A stretch of 64,000 nucleotides of DNA, from assembly GCA_019635485.1 (NCBI GenBank), contig JAHBZL010000017.1:36743-100742 (forward strand), written 5' to 3'. Shown in pieces: positions 24,973-34,900 of this stretch (its first letter is position 1; the number at the start of each line of letters is the position of its first letter). The notes beneath the pieces were generated by a model. That model ran no database searches and was not told the origin of the DNA. It saw only the letters and a list, made by a program, of their open reading frames with translations. This DNA is from Piscinibacter sp. (GTDB lineage: Bacteria; Pseudomonadota; Gammaproteobacteria; Burkholderiales; Burkholderiaceae_C). A program made the position numbers and the translations under genes.

Positions 24973-26622
24973 CTAGGCCGCGGCGGTGAACGCGCCTTGG
25001 CGGATGCGCGCGTCGCCGCGCGGCTGGTGGGTGATCTCCCCGCGCGCGATGCGCGCGCGGTACTCGGCGAACCAGGACAGCGCCGCCTTCTCGATGAACT
25101 CGTGCGCGTACTCGTCGACCGGTTCGATGCCGGCCGCCTTCAGTTCGTCGCGCGGGCAGGCGCCGATCTTGGACACCAGCACCGCGTGGCAGTCGTTGAT
25201 CGCGTTGACGATCGAGGGCAGCTGCTCGTCCTCGCCGTAGCCGCCCTGGCAGTAGAGGTCGACGCGGCGATGCCCGACGAAGACCACCGACGGCACGCGG
25301 GCCGGCGCCGGGCCGCTCCCAAGGCGGCCCGCGGCCCCCTCGGGGGGCTGGCGCGAAGCGCCTGGGGGCTCCATGCCGACCTCGAAGATCTGGAACTCGG
25401 TGGCGTGGCCGAAGTGCTGGTTGACCTTGCCGTGGCCTTCGGTGGCCACCGCCACGAGCACCGTCATGTCGGCATCGACGCCGTCGTCGGTGCCGGCGGC
25501 CTCGAGCGCCGCCTGCTTGGCGTCGTGCTGGGCCTGGCGCTCGGCCTCGACCCGCTCCTGGTACGCACGCCGCTTGTCGAGGTCGTAGACGACCTCCATC
25601 TGATCGATCTTGTCGAGCGTGAACTCCTCGCTGCGGTCCTCGCCGAGCAGGCCCACCGCGTCGGCACGGCACTGGCGGCAGTGGCGCATCAGGTTCGCGC
25701 CGCCCATGCAGGCGTCCTGCACGGCCTTCAGCTCCTGCGCGGTCGGCCCGCGCTGGCCGGTCAGGCCGAAGTGCGTGCCGTGCTCGGCCTCGCTGATCAG
25801 CGGCATGATGTTGTGCAGGAACGCGCCGCGCTTCTTGACCTCGCGGTTGACGTCGTACAGGTGCTCGTCGTTGATGCCCGGGATCAGCACCGAGTTGATC
25901 TTCGTGAGCACGCCGCGCGCCGTCAGCATCTCCAGGCCCAGCATCTGCTGGCGGTGCAGGATCTCGGCCGCCTCGCGGCCGGTCACGCGCCGGTGGTCCC
26001 AGAAGATCCACGGGTAGATCTTCTCGCCCACCGCCGGGTCGACCATGTTGATGGTGATCGTGACGTGGTCGATGTTGTACTTGCAGATCTCGTCGACCAT
26101 CTGCGGCAGCGCGAGGCCGTTGGTCGACAGGCACAGCTTGATGTCCGGCGCCTGCTCCTGGAGCATGCGGAAGGTCTCGAAGGTCTTCTTCGGATTGGCC
26201 AGCGCATCGCCCGGGCCGGCGATGCCCAGCACCGTCATCTGCGGGATCTCGCTGGCGACCGCGACGACCTTCTTGACGGCCTGCTCGGGCGTCAGCTTCT
26301 GGCTCACGACACCGGGGCGCGATTCGTTGCTGCAGTCGTACTTGCGATTGCAGTAGTTGCACTGGATGTTGCACGCCGGCGCGACGGCCACGTGCATGCG
26401 CGCGTAGTGGTGATGCGCCTCTTCCGAGTAGCAGGGATGGTTCTTGACCTTGTCCCAGATCTCGGCGGGCATGTCGTCCGGCCCGCCGGACGATCCGCAA
26501 CTGGCCTTCCCTTCACCGCCGGTGGAGGAGCATCCCCCGCTGGAGACGGTCTCGAGGATCTGGCTGACGGCCTGCCGGCCGCGCTTGAGATCGCCGATCG
26601 ACACGAACGCTGTGCTGCTCAT
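24973..26622 (-). CDS. nifB: NifB, FeMo-cofactor precursor synthase (radical SAM + NifX-like domain)
   Basis: 549 aa. Radical-SAM ligands C84, C88, C91 in [15 protein letters not shown], the further conserved [15 protein letters not shown] region (about 315-329), and a C-terminal NifX/NafY-type domain from about residue 386 ([20 protein letters not shown] ...). NifB makes NifB-co, the 8Fe-9S-C core of FeMo-co. Between EVG (416) and [10 protein letters not shown] (447) there are about 30 extra residues rich in Pro, Gly and Ala, coded by a REP-like palindrome; the frame stays open. The start at 26622 is followed by typical NifB N-terminal sequence. Confidence 0.98.
   Translation of the reverse strand: MSSTAFVSIGDLKRGRQAVSQILETVSSGGCSSTGGEGKASCGSSGGPDDMPAEIWDKVKNHPCYSEEAHHHYARMHVAVAPACNIQCNYCNRKYDCSNESRPGVVSQKLTPEQAVKKVVAVASEIPQMTVLGIAGPGDALANPKKTFETFRMLQEQAPDIKLCLSTNGLALPQMVDEICKYNIDHVTITINMVDPAVGEKIYPWIFWDHRRVTGREAAEILHRQQMLGLEMLTARGVLTKINSVLIPGINDEHLYDVNREVKKRGAFLHNIMPLISEAEHGTHFGLTGQRGPTAQELKAVQDACMGGANLMRHCRQCRADAVGLLGEDRSEEFTLDKIDQMEVVYDLDKRRAYQERVEAERQAQHDAKQAALEAAGTDDGVDADMTVLVAVATEGHGKVNQHFGHATEFQIFEVGMEPPGASRQPPEGAAGRLGSGPAPARVPSVVFVGHRRVDLYCQGGYGEDEQLPSIVNAINDCHAVLVSKIGACPRDELKAAGIEPVDEYAHEFIEKAALSWFAEYRARIARGEITHQPRGDARIRQGAFTAAA
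25305..25373 (+). repeat. REP-like composite palindrome inside nifB
   Basis: On the plus strand: GGGCCGC-TCCCAAG-GCGGCCC hairpin (25310-25330), a GCCCCC-TC-GGGGGGC centre, then the hairpin GGCGC-GAA-GCGCC (25350-25362) and a closing G-run. It has the same order of parts as the nifS element and lies antisense to nifB. It encodes the extra linker of NifB. Confidence 0.8.
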
Positions 26623-26661
26623 CGCGAGGGCCTTCGTCGAATGGAGTGACGCGAGCCTCTT

Positions 26662-26677
26662 TGCGAGAGCCATGCCA
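26662..26677 (-). promoter_or_regulatory. Candidate sigma-54 promoter of the nifB operon
   Basis: TGGCATGGCTCTCGCA on the minus strand keeps the GG and GC dinucleotides at exact -24/-12 spacing, with two departures from consensus (T for C in TGGCAC, C for T in TTGC). The predicted start is near 26651, giving a leader of about 29 nt. Confidence 0.5.
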
Positions 26678-26721
26678 GCGCGCAAGGCCTTGCGAATCAA
26701 TCACTTGAGCGATTCGCGCGA

Positions 26722-26737
26722 TGTGGCCTTCGCGACA
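26722..26737. promoter_or_regulatory. NifA site upstream of nifB (TGT-N10-ACA)
   Basis: TGT-GGCCTTCGCG-ACA fits the NifA consensus, centred about 79 bp upstream of the predicted nifB start, within the usual range. Confidence 0.6.
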
Positions 26738-26740
26738 AAC

Positions 26741-26764
26741 CGGACAGCCATGTGCACATGTCCG
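26741..26764. promoter_or_regulatory. Inverted repeat between nifB and the small lipoprotein gene
   Basis: CGGACA (26741-26746) and TGTCCG (26759-26764) flank the palindrome ATGTGCACAT. It is a possible operator for either divergent gene; the protein is unknown. Confidence 0.35.
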
Positions 26765-26854
26765 CCGCGGCGAATCGGCTGCGTGGAACCAGGCAGGAGT
26801 ACCAGAGCGGCCACCCCGGTCGCCGGCCCCGATCAGAACGTCCCAGGAGTTCCC

Positions 26855-27079
26855 ATGTCTGTCGATCTCGTTTCCCTCCGCATGGCTGCCGCAGCCGCAC
26901 TGGCCGTGTTCGCCGTCGTGTCGGCGGGTTGTGCCACCCCCTCGCGCCCCGCCCACGACAGCGCGGACTACACGCCGGGCGCCGCGCCCGCCGCGGACCC
27001 GTGGTACACGGGCGGCGGCATCAAGCCGCGCCGATCCTCGCGCGACTACGACGTCCCGCTGTTCGAATCGGGTCAGTGA
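26855..27079 (+). CDS. Small exported lipoprotein
   Basis: 74 aa. Signal peptide with lipobox VSAGC (lipidated Cys26), then a short Pro/Tyr-rich mature part ending PLFESGQ. A CAGGAG ribosome site precedes the ATG. Function unknown. Its 3' end overlaps the 3' end of the convergent PaaK-like gene by 7 bp. Confidence 0.75.
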   Translation: MSVDLVSLRMAAAAALAVFAVVSAGCATPSRPAHDSADYTPGAAPAADPWYTGGGIKPRRSSRDYDVPLFESGQ

Positions 27080-28434
27080 GAGCGGCGTCGCAACGCGATC
27101 ACCGGCGCCTTGCCGCTCGCGCCGCGCTCCGGCGCGTCGACGGCTGACACCTCCACCTGCACGCCGCGCGCCCCGCGCGCCTCCAGCAGCGCCGAGAGTT
27201 CGCCGGCCAGCGCGGCGGCGCCCTGCGGCTCCCGCCAACCGATCAGCAGCACCTGCACTGCGGCATCGTCGCGCTGCAGCACCTGCCAGCTGCGCGCCGG
27301 CAGGCGCTCGAGCGCGTCGTGCCAGACCTTGGGCGGGATCGCCGTACCGGCCAGGCGCAGCGTGTCCTCCGCGCGGCCGTCGATCGCCTCGACCATGCGG
27401 AACGGCCGGCCACACGCGCAGCGCCCCGGGCGCTCGCGCAGCGTGTCGCTGATCTCGTAGCGGATCAGCGGCTGCGTGCGCCGGTCCAACACGGTCAGCA
27501 GCAGCCGCGCACCGGCCTCGCCGGGCGGCACGGGCCGGCCGCGTTCGTCGACCAGCTCGATCAGCGCGCGGTCCTCCAGCAGGTGCAGGCTGCCGGCTGC
27601 GCATTCGGTCGCGATCGGCGCGTACTCGGTCGCGCCGTAGGTGTCGTAGACGCGGCGGCCGAACGCCTGCTGCGCACGCTGCCGCGTCGTGTCGTCGAGC
27701 CGCTCGGCGCTGGTACCGATGTGGCGCGGCGCGATGTGCAGCCGGCCGGCCAGCTGCTCGTCGGCGAGCTGGCGCAGCACCGAGGGGTACACCGCCAGCA
27801 GGTCGGGCCGCCAGCCGTTCAGCGCGTCGACCAGTTCGGCCAGCGGCTGCGCGGCGTCGAGCCGCAGCGTCGGCACGCGCCGCGTGGCCAGCGAGCGGCC
27901 GATGCACGCCGAGTAGTGCCAAGGCGCCGCCGAGGCGATCAGCGCGGAACGCGGGCGCTGCCACGGCCGCGGCCCCTCGCCCCAGGCCAGCGGCCGCGTG
28001 ATCGCGCCCAGCGCCACCAGCCACTCGTGCGGATCGAACAGGAACACGCCGCGCTGGCCCGTGGTGCCCGAGGTCGAGAGCACGGTGTAGCGCCCGCGGT
28101 ACGGCGCGGCGTCGCCGCGCTGCAGGTGCTGCTCGACCTCGCGCAGGCGGATCGCGCGGTCCGTCACCAGCGCGTCGAAGTTGTCCATCAGCGTCGCCTT
28201 GTCGAGGATCGGCAGCCGCTCCAGCGGCGTGTCCTCGAGGCCGGCGTGAAAGCGCCGGTAGAACGGCGAACGCAGCGCGACGAAGCGGCGCAGCGCGGCC
28301 AGCCCCACGGCCTGCTCGCGCGCCAGCCGCTCGCGCGACCAGCGGCTGCTGCGGTCCTGCTGCCGGCGCTGCCACATCACCTGCAGCAGCCGCCACAGCG
28401 AGACCTCGCCCGGCGCCGCTGCGCTCAAAGGCAT
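27073..28434 (-). CDS. PaaK-like adenylate-forming enzyme
   Basis: 453 aa, the length of phenylacetate-CoA-ligase-type enzymes. The nucleotide motif STSGTTGQRG (about 115-124) and the downstream YGATEYAPIA, PLIRYEISD and CACGRPF segments are typical of this family (the Cys pair is a common structural zinc or knuckle). It should activate a carboxylic acid as acyl-AMP and probably form a CoA thioester. Substrate unknown and no catabolic neighbour helps. Confidence 0.85.
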   Translation of the reverse strand: MPLSAAAPGEVSLWRLLQVMWQRRQQDRSSRWSRERLAREQAVGLAALRRFVALRSPFYRRFHAGLEDTPLERLPILDKATLMDNFDALVTDRAIRLREVEQHLQRGDAAPYRGRYTVLSTSGTTGQRGVFLFDPHEWLVALGAITRPLAWGEGPRPWQRPRSALIASAAPWHYSACIGRSLATRRVPTLRLDAAQPLAELVDALNGWRPDLLAVYPSVLRQLADEQLAGRLHIAPRHIGTSAERLDDTTRQRAQQAFGRRVYDTYGATEYAPIATECAAGSLHLLEDRALIELVDERGRPVPPGEAGARLLLTVLDRRTQPLIRYEISDTLRERPGRCACGRPFRMVEAIDGRAEDTLRLAGTAIPPKVWHDALERLPARSWQVLQRDDAAVQVLLIGWREPQGAAALAGELSALLEARGARGVQVEVSAVDAPERGASGKAPVIALRRRSH

Positions 28435-28506
28435 GGGCGCCGGGAAGCCGGCGGTTCGACGCGGACCGTGGGTTCGGGCATGGGCTGACCGGAAGTTGGT
28501 GGGGCC

Positions 28507-28533
28507 TGGCGGCGTCGATTCTCGCCGCGCCGC
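28507..28533 (+). repeat. 27-bp repeat, copy 1
   Basis: A 27-bp sequence built on GCGTCGATTCTCGCCGCGCC recurs at 35418-35444 with one mismatch. Here it lies in the gap (28435-28576) between the PaaK-like gene and the first SARP regulator. Confidence 0.6.
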
Positions 28534-28576
28534 GCCAGGCGGCGCCGGAAGTGCACCACCAGGCCGGCCGGCGGTA

Positions 28577-31500
28577 TCACCGGTGTCTCGCCTCGGTCAC
28601 GACGCCCACGGCATCGGTGGCATCGCGGCCGCTGCCGTGCATCGCCCGCTCGGCGAACTCCAGGCCGATCGGCACGCTCATGGCCATGCCGACCGCCTCG
28701 GCATCGTCGGCAGCCTGCGGGCTCAGAGCCGCCCGCAATCGACGGCGCTGATCCTGGAAGCGCCCCAGCAACGCTGCCTTCGACACCCTGCCGGCGTCGG
28801 CGCAGGACACGCAGCTGAGCGCCGAGACGAGGTCGCCCGCCTGGGCCAGCCAGATCGCCGCGTCACGCAGCACCGGTGTGCCCACCAGCGCGGTCCCCAC
28901 CCGGCGGGCAGCGCTGACCGCGGCCAGCAGATGTTCGCGGGCGCGGTCAGCGTCGCCCGACGCCAGCTCGATCATTGCGAAGGTCCGGCGACAGGTCGGT
29001 TCGTGCGACAGAAGGTTGGCCTCCAGCGTCAGGCGCAGCGACAACTTGACGGCTTCGCGGCCGCGTGCCAGCTGTCCGTCCTCGAGGCATACCGAGGCCA
29101 GATGAGTCAGCGACTGCGCGCTCAGGAGTCCCATGTCGGCGTCGCCTGCGATCGCGATCCCCTGCTCGTAGTGTGCGATGGCCTCCTGCCGGCGGCCCAG
29201 CCCGTGCAGGATCAACCCGATCTCGTTGAGCGTGGCGACCTGGCCCAGGATCGAACTGTTGTCGCGGTGGCCCTGCAGGGCCCGCTGCGCGAGCTTCAGC
29301 GCGCCCGCGTCGTCGCCGATCTCGCGCACGATGCCCACCAGGTTGCCGGCGTAGGCCGCAGTCTCGTGGTGGACACGCGCCTCCTCGGCCATGGCCAGCG
29401 CTTCCTGCAGCAGGATCCGCGCATCGTCGAGCCGCCCCTGCCGCATCGTCGCCAGGGCCACGGTGTTCAGACTCGTGCGCACGCCGAAGTCGCTGCCCGC
29501 CACGCGCGCCGCGCCGAGAGCGCTGCGTGCGCAGTGCTCCGAGTTGCGGAAGTCGCCGAGCCAGAAGCTCAGCGCCGCGCGCTCGATGGCCACGCGCCAT
29601 GCCACGTTCGGCGCGCCACGCAGGGCCGCCGGCGGCGAGGCGTCGACGACGGCCTGCGCGCGCGCGAACAGGTCCGCGCCTTCGGACATCGGACCGGCCG
29701 ACTGGTAGTGGTTGCTCAGGCCCACGGCGCACGCGTCCAGGACTTCGAGCAGGCGCCGCTCGACGGCCCAGCGCCAGGCGGCCAGCACATTCGGCAGCTC
29801 GATGCCGATCGCGCGCAGCGACGGCCGCGGGTCCCCGACCTCGAACTGCACGTGTTCGGCCATGAACCGGCCGCAGGCCCGCGCATGGCGATCGCGTGCG
29901 GCCTCTGTCGCCGTCTCGCGCGAGGCCAGCTTGCGGGCCGCAAAGCGCTGGATCAACGGATGCAGCGAGAAGCGGCCGTCGTCGTCCAGCTGCAGCAGCG
30001 ACTTGTCGACGAGACCGGCCAGCAGAGGCAGCGGCGCCTGCGCCACCTCGACGGCGGCGCGTCGCGAGAAGCGGCCCACCATCACCGACAGCGCGGCCAA
30101 CGCCTCCTGCTCGGCGGGCGCGAGCAGGCACCACGAGGACTCGAACGTGGCGTTCACGCTGCCATGTTCGGCACGCTCCTCGCCGTCCTCGACGCTCTCC
30201 AGAACGTCCAGCGACTGACGGACTTCCTCGACGAGGTCGGCCATCGGCAGCATGCGGACCCAGCTCGCCGCCAGCATGATCGCCAGCGGCAGCCCGTCGA
30301 CCGCGCGGACCACCGCCGTCACCGCATCGCGCTGCGAAGCGAGGTCGAAGCGCGGATTTGCCGCGCGGGCGCAGGCGGCGAAGTACTGCACGGCGCCGTC
30401 GCCGGAAGGCGAGGCGGGGTCATGTGCCGCGGCTGGAATCGACAGGCCGCGCAGCATCAGCGTGGCCTCGTCGGCCGACCCCAGCCGCCGCCGCGACGTG
30501 ACCAGGATCTGCAGCCGCGGTGCAGCAGCCAGCAGCCGCGACACCAGCAGCTCCAGCCCGCGCAGGTGCTCGGCGTTGTCCAGCACCAGCAGCATCTGCC
30601 GGTCGGCCAGATGGAGTTCGGCCCGCTGCAGCGGGAGCTGCCGCGGCCCGAGCGTCAGGCCGCACTCTCGCACCAGCCGCATCGGGACGTGGTCGACATC
30701 GTCCAGGTCGTCCAGCGCCAGCCACAACGTGCCGTCCGCATAGCGGTCGGCGCAGGCACGCAGCACTTCCTTGGCCAGGCGCGTCTTGCCGACGCCGCCG
30801 CAGCCGACGACCGTGATCAGGCGGCATGCGGGATCGGCCAGCAAGGATGCCAGGCGGGTCTGATCGGCCTCGCGACCGAAGAAGTCGGTCGGCAACGGGG
30901 CACTCGCGGCGTCCTCGGCCGGGTGTGACGGTGCCGCGCGCCGATCGACCGTCGCCGCGGCGGCGGCGCGCACCCTTGCCGAGGGCTCGATGCCGAGCTC
31001 ATCGGCCAACCGGTCGGCATGCCGGCGATACAAGCGCTCCGCGGCGGCCGCGTCTCGCCGCGCATGGTGTGCCGAGAGCGCGGCAACCAACGCTTCTTCG
31101 TCGAAGGGATCGTCGTCGAGCAGCCGCTCGGCGAGCTGCAACGCCGCCTCGGGGGCCAGCCCGGGCAACAGCGTGGCCGCGGCTTCGTGCCAGCGCGACT
31201 GATGCCGCAGCCGCTGCTCGGCCAGCCAGCCCTCGAACGCGCGGCTGTCGCCGCCGTCCAGGCCCTGCATCAGCGGGCCGCGAACCCACGCGACGGCAGC
31301 TGCCGCATCGCCCGACGCCAGCGCGGCGTCGAAGGCCGCGACGTCGGTCTGAACCGCGAAACGCACGGCGCGGACATCGGACTCGAATTCGGGCAGCGCG
31401 AGCGCCCGTGTCTCGAGCAGCAGCTTGCGCAGGTTGCTGCGCGCACTGGCCTGCCCGCGCTCGGGCCAGAACAATCCCGCCAGCTCATCGCGCCCGACCC

Positions 31501-31666
31501 AGTCGCCCCGCAAGGCCAGGTAGGCCAGCAGGCGGTACCGCCGTTCCGGGAGCAGGCGCGACGGGCCGGCCGTCCCGTCCATGGACGGCGGGCCCAGCAG
31601 CCGCAGTCGGACGACGCCGGGCCGAGTCGGCGGCGCAGGGGTCGCGGGAGGATGCGCGGTAGCCAT
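28577..31666 (-). CDS. SARP/BTAD-type regulator with STAND ATPase and TPR region
   Basis: 1029 aa. Order: OmpR-type winged helix (about 18-95), bacterial transcriptional activator domain (about 105-245), NTPase with Walker A GCGGVGKT (288-295) and Walker B LLVLDNAEHL, then about 450 residues of TPR-like helical repeats. This is the AfsR/MalT-like class of large signal-transducing activators, in which ATP/ADP state and ligand binding to the repeats set activity. The open frame continues further upstream, but the ATG at 31666 begins just before the domain. It shares its layout with the regulator at 35459 and lies downstream of a secreted lipoprotein gene it may control. Confidence 0.85.
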   Translation of the reverse strand: MATAHPPATPAPPTRPGVVRLRLLGPPSMDGTAGPSRLLPERRYRLLAYLALRGDWVGRDELAGLFWPERGQASARSNLRKLLLETRALALPEFESDVRAVRFAVQTDVAAFDAALASGDAAAAVAWVRGPLMQGLDGGDSRAFEGWLAEQRLRHQSRWHEAAATLLPGLAPEAALQLAERLLDDDPFDEEALVAALSAHHARRDAAAAERLYRRHADRLADELGIEPSARVRAAAAATVDRRAAPSHPAEDAASAPLPTDFFGREADQTRLASLLADPACRLITVVGCGGVGKTRLAKEVLRACADRYADGTLWLALDDLDDVDHVPMRLVRECGLTLGPRQLPLQRAELHLADRQMLLVLDNAEHLRGLELLVSRLLAAAPRLQILVTSRRRLGSADEATLMLRGLSIPAAAHDPASPSGDGAVQYFAACARAANPRFDLASQRDAVTAVVRAVDGLPLAIMLAASWVRMLPMADLVEEVRQSLDVLESVEDGEERAEHGSVNATFESSWCLLAPAEQEALAALSVMVGRFSRRAAVEVAQAPLPLLAGLVDKSLLQLDDDGRFSLHPLIQRFAARKLASRETATEAARDRHARACGRFMAEHVQFEVGDPRPSLRAIGIELPNVLAAWRWAVERRLLEVLDACAVGLSNHYQSAGPMSEGADLFARAQAVVDASPPAALRGAPNVAWRVAIERAALSFWLGDFRNSEHCARSALGAARVAGSDFGVRTSLNTVALATMRQGRLDDARILLQEALAMAEEARVHHETAAYAGNLVGIVREIGDDAGALKLAQRALQGHRDNSSILGQVATLNEIGLILHGLGRRQEAIAHYEQGIAIAGDADMGLLSAQSLTHLASVCLEDGQLARGREAVKLSLRLTLEANLLSHEPTCRRTFAMIELASGDADRAREHLLAAVSAARRVGTALVGTPVLRDAAIWLAQAGDLVSALSCVSCADAGRVSKAALLGRFQDQRRRLRAALSPQAADDAEAVGMAMSVPIGLEFAERAMHGSGRDATDAVGVVTEARHR

Positions 31667-31903
31667 GGGCGGTGGACGTCGGCAAGCGCCTCGGGACCTG
31701 CAGGCCTGCGGCGCAGGGCCCGCACCTCCGATGCTGGCCATCCTACCCGGCTTCCGCCGCGCAGGCGGTCCGACCTCACCCCTCGAACCAGTCCGGGCAC
31801 GGGCCCTGAAACGCGCCGGCGCGTGGCCGCGATGCCGGCACCGGCTCCGGTTCGCCGCCGCCCGGTGCCGCAGCGCCGAGCGCAGAGCGCCACGCCGGAT
31901 CGG

Positions 31904-31922
31904 CGCGGCCGTCGCGGCCGCG
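31904..31922. terminator. GC hairpin after the InlB-repeat lipoprotein gene
   Basis: CGCGGCCG-TCG-CGGCCGCG is a perfect 8-bp stem with a 3-nt loop, 11 bp beyond the stop of the leftward lipoprotein gene. There is no U-run, so termination is likely only in part or factor-assisted. The rest of the 266-bp gap to 31667 holds nothing I can identify. Confidence 0.4.
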
Positions 31923-31932
31923 AGATCCTCGC

Positions 31933-34900
31933 TCAGGGGTGGAAGCGGTAGCTCCGCAGTCCCTGGTTCGGCCCCTGCTGGACGCCGAACACCACCGCCG
32001 GCGACCCGGCTGCCGCCGGCGCCACCGCGATCGCGTTCGTGCGGCCGGGCAGCGCCACCTCCAGCGGCGGACCGGCGGGAACGAAGCCGCCCGCGCCGGC
32101 CACGAAGGCATGGACCCGCGTGCCCAGCGTGTAGCCGGTGTTGACCTGCACGGCCAGCATCGGCGCGCCGCTGGGCGACACGGCCACGCCTTCGAGGTAG
32201 AGCTGCACGTTGTCGACCGCGAGCACGCGGCCGTCGTCGGCACCCCAGTGCGCCCAGGTCGTGCCGTCGCAGCGCCAGGCGCGGACGGTGGCGTAGTCGG
32301 AATCGGCCTCGACCGCGATGGCGCTCCCGTCGGGTGCGTGCTGCAGGCCCCAGCCGAGGATCGACCGGGGACCGTCCAGGCCGGTGCCCGTGCCGAGGTC
32401 GGCGCACAGTGCGCTCCAGCCGCCGGCCGTCTCCTGGACCGCACGCAGCGGCAGTTCGCCGCTGGTGGTCTTGCGCCCATAGAGCAAGGTGGCCATTCCC
32501 GTGCCATCCAGCGAGAGGCGCAGGTCGAGCTCGCGCGAGCTGGAGACACCATCGACATACCCACCGGTCCATGGTCCATCGGTGGCCAGGTCGTAGCGCT
32601 GCAGCGCCAGCCGCGCGGTGGTGCCCTGGAACTCGTTCCACGCCGCGACCAGCGTCGTGCCATGGATCGCGATGTGCGGCTGGTTCGTGACCGAGCCGGG
32701 CGTCACCGCCAGGCCGTTCGACAGCACCCGCCACGTGCTGCCGTCCCAGCGTCGCACCTGGATGCGCGCCGCGCTGTCGAACCAGGCGACCACCGGCTGT
32801 CCATCGGCGGTCAGCGCCAGGCTGGGTGCGTACGCATTGTTCAGGCCGCCGGGCACGGCCTGGCCCCCGATCGGCAGCCAGGCCTGCCCAGTCAGCCGGG
32901 CGACGACGACCTGCCGCAGCTCGGCGACATCGACCGCGTAGGCGATGGTCGGCACGCCGCCGCCATCGACCGCGATCGCCGGGGTGTCGACCACGGCGGC
33001 ATCGGCCGGCGCACCACCGAGCATGCGCCACTCGTTCACCGGCGCCAGGCGCGTGAAGTTGGCGATGCATGCGTTGCTGCCGCTGGCCAGCGTCAGCGAC
33101 ACCGTCAACGCGCTGCCGCTGCAGCCGGCGGCGCCGGTCCAGCCGACCCCGTAGCCGATGTCCGGGGCAGCGACCAGCGTCACGCTCGTTCCGGCGGCAA
33201 AGGACGTGCTGCAGGCGCTGCCGCAGTCGATGCCTGCCGGTGCGCTGGTGACGCGGCCATTCCCGCTGACTTGCACCGTCAACTGCGCGACCGCCGGGTC
33301 GGCCTCGAACACGCCAGTGCAGGCGCGGTCGGCATCCATCGTCAGGCTGCCGTCCAGACAGTCGGCGTCGCCGGTCCATCCGACGAAGCGCCGGCCGGTG
33401 TCGGGCGTCGCCGTCAGCAGCACCACCGTACCTGGCGCGTAGACCAGCCCGGGCGGGTCGGCCGCGACACGGCCGCCGCCCTGCGCCACCAGCGTCAGCG
33501 ACGCCACCTGTTGCCCGTTCGGTTCGAAGGCGGCGCGGCAGGCGACGGGCGCGTCGAGCGTCACCGTGATCGTCGCGGCGCTGCCCGTGCAATCGCCCTC
33601 CCAGCCGCGCAGGCGCTGCCCCGCGGCCGGCTCGGCGACAAGCTGGATCGCACTGCCGGCCGTGAAGTCGGCGCTGCAGCGACCGGGACAGTCCAGCCCT
33701 TCGGGTGAGCTGCGCACGCGGCCTCCGCCGCCGACCGCCACCTCGAGCGGCAGCCGGTGGTCGCTCAGGTCCAGCCGCCGCGTCGCCAGGCGGGTGGCCG
33801 AGCTGTCCGCTTCCGACGTCGGTTCCGTCCATGCCACGAGGGCGTGCCCGTCGCCGCCGGCGGCGACCGCGGCACCGCCGGCGTAGGCACCGAGGTCGAG
33901 GGCCGGCTGCCAGGTCTCGCCGGGACGCTGGACCGAGACGAGCAGGCGGCGCAGGAGCAGCGACGACTGCTGGTTGTCGTTCAGCCAGACGAAGCGGCCC
34001 GCATCGTCGGCCGCCAGTGCCTGGTCGAAGCCGAAGAGGCCGCCCAGGTCCTCGCGCGCAGTCCAGCGGCCCTCCTGCTCGATCCAGCGGCTGCTGCGCC
34101 AGACGGCCGCTGCGTCGGGGGCCGGCCGCTCGGCCCAAAGGAGCATGGCGTCGCCGTTGCCGGAGGACGCCAGGTTCAGGCGACCGACGATGCCGGCGCA
34201 ATCCGGCAAGGGCGGTACCGGCAGCGCCTGCCAGCCCCCGGCGGCGAGCCGCCAGGCCACCGGCGGCACGCCGGTGGCGCAGGTCACGAGCCACAGGCGG
34301 CGGCGGATGCCTCCCTCGCTGGCGGCGGCCCAGGTGCGGGAATCGAACCCGGTGGGGGCGATGACCGCCTCGCTCTCCCAGCGCCACGCCGCGCCCTCGC
34401 GCAGCGCCGCCACCTGCAGCGTGCCCTCGTGCGGCCACACCAGGCGCGCGCCCTGCGTGCCGTGCAGCAGCACGGGACTCGCGCCCTCGGGCAGCAGCTC
34501 CAGGTCGATCACCTGCTCGGTCGGTTCGAGTCCGGCACGCATCCACAGGGTCTGCCAGCGCACCGGGGTCGTGTTGGTGCGCGCCAGCAGCACGACATCG
34601 CCTTCACCATCGGCGACCAGCGCCCTCGGTTCCGATCCCGTTCGCAGTTCCGGCTGGAAGCAGCGCGTCAGGCCCTGCAGCACCGCGACGCGCTGGCACA
34701 TCATGAGCCGATCGCCTTCCCGGTGGACCGACCAGAGATTGCCGCTTCCGTCCTGGGCCGCCAGCGGCACGGGCACGCCGATGCCGTAGTCCAGTCGCTC
34801 GCGCAGCGTGTCGCCGTCGACCACGCGCCAGTCGGTGCGTTCGTCGTTCGGGCGGTGGGTCACGAGCCCGTACGACAGCGCACCCACGAGGCCGTCGACG

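Noticed and set aside
34336-34352. tRNA T-arm-like sequence (GGTTCGATTCCCG on the minus strand)
   Set aside because: It lies within the coding sequence of the InlB-repeat lipoprotein, and no acceptor stem, anticodon arm or CCA end can be built around it.
31667-34546. Very long minus-strand open frame continuous with the first SARP regulator
   Set aside because: It overlaps the InlB-repeat lipoprotein, whose signal peptide and repeats are convincing; the upstream part is Arg/Gly-rich shadow sequence caused by high GC.
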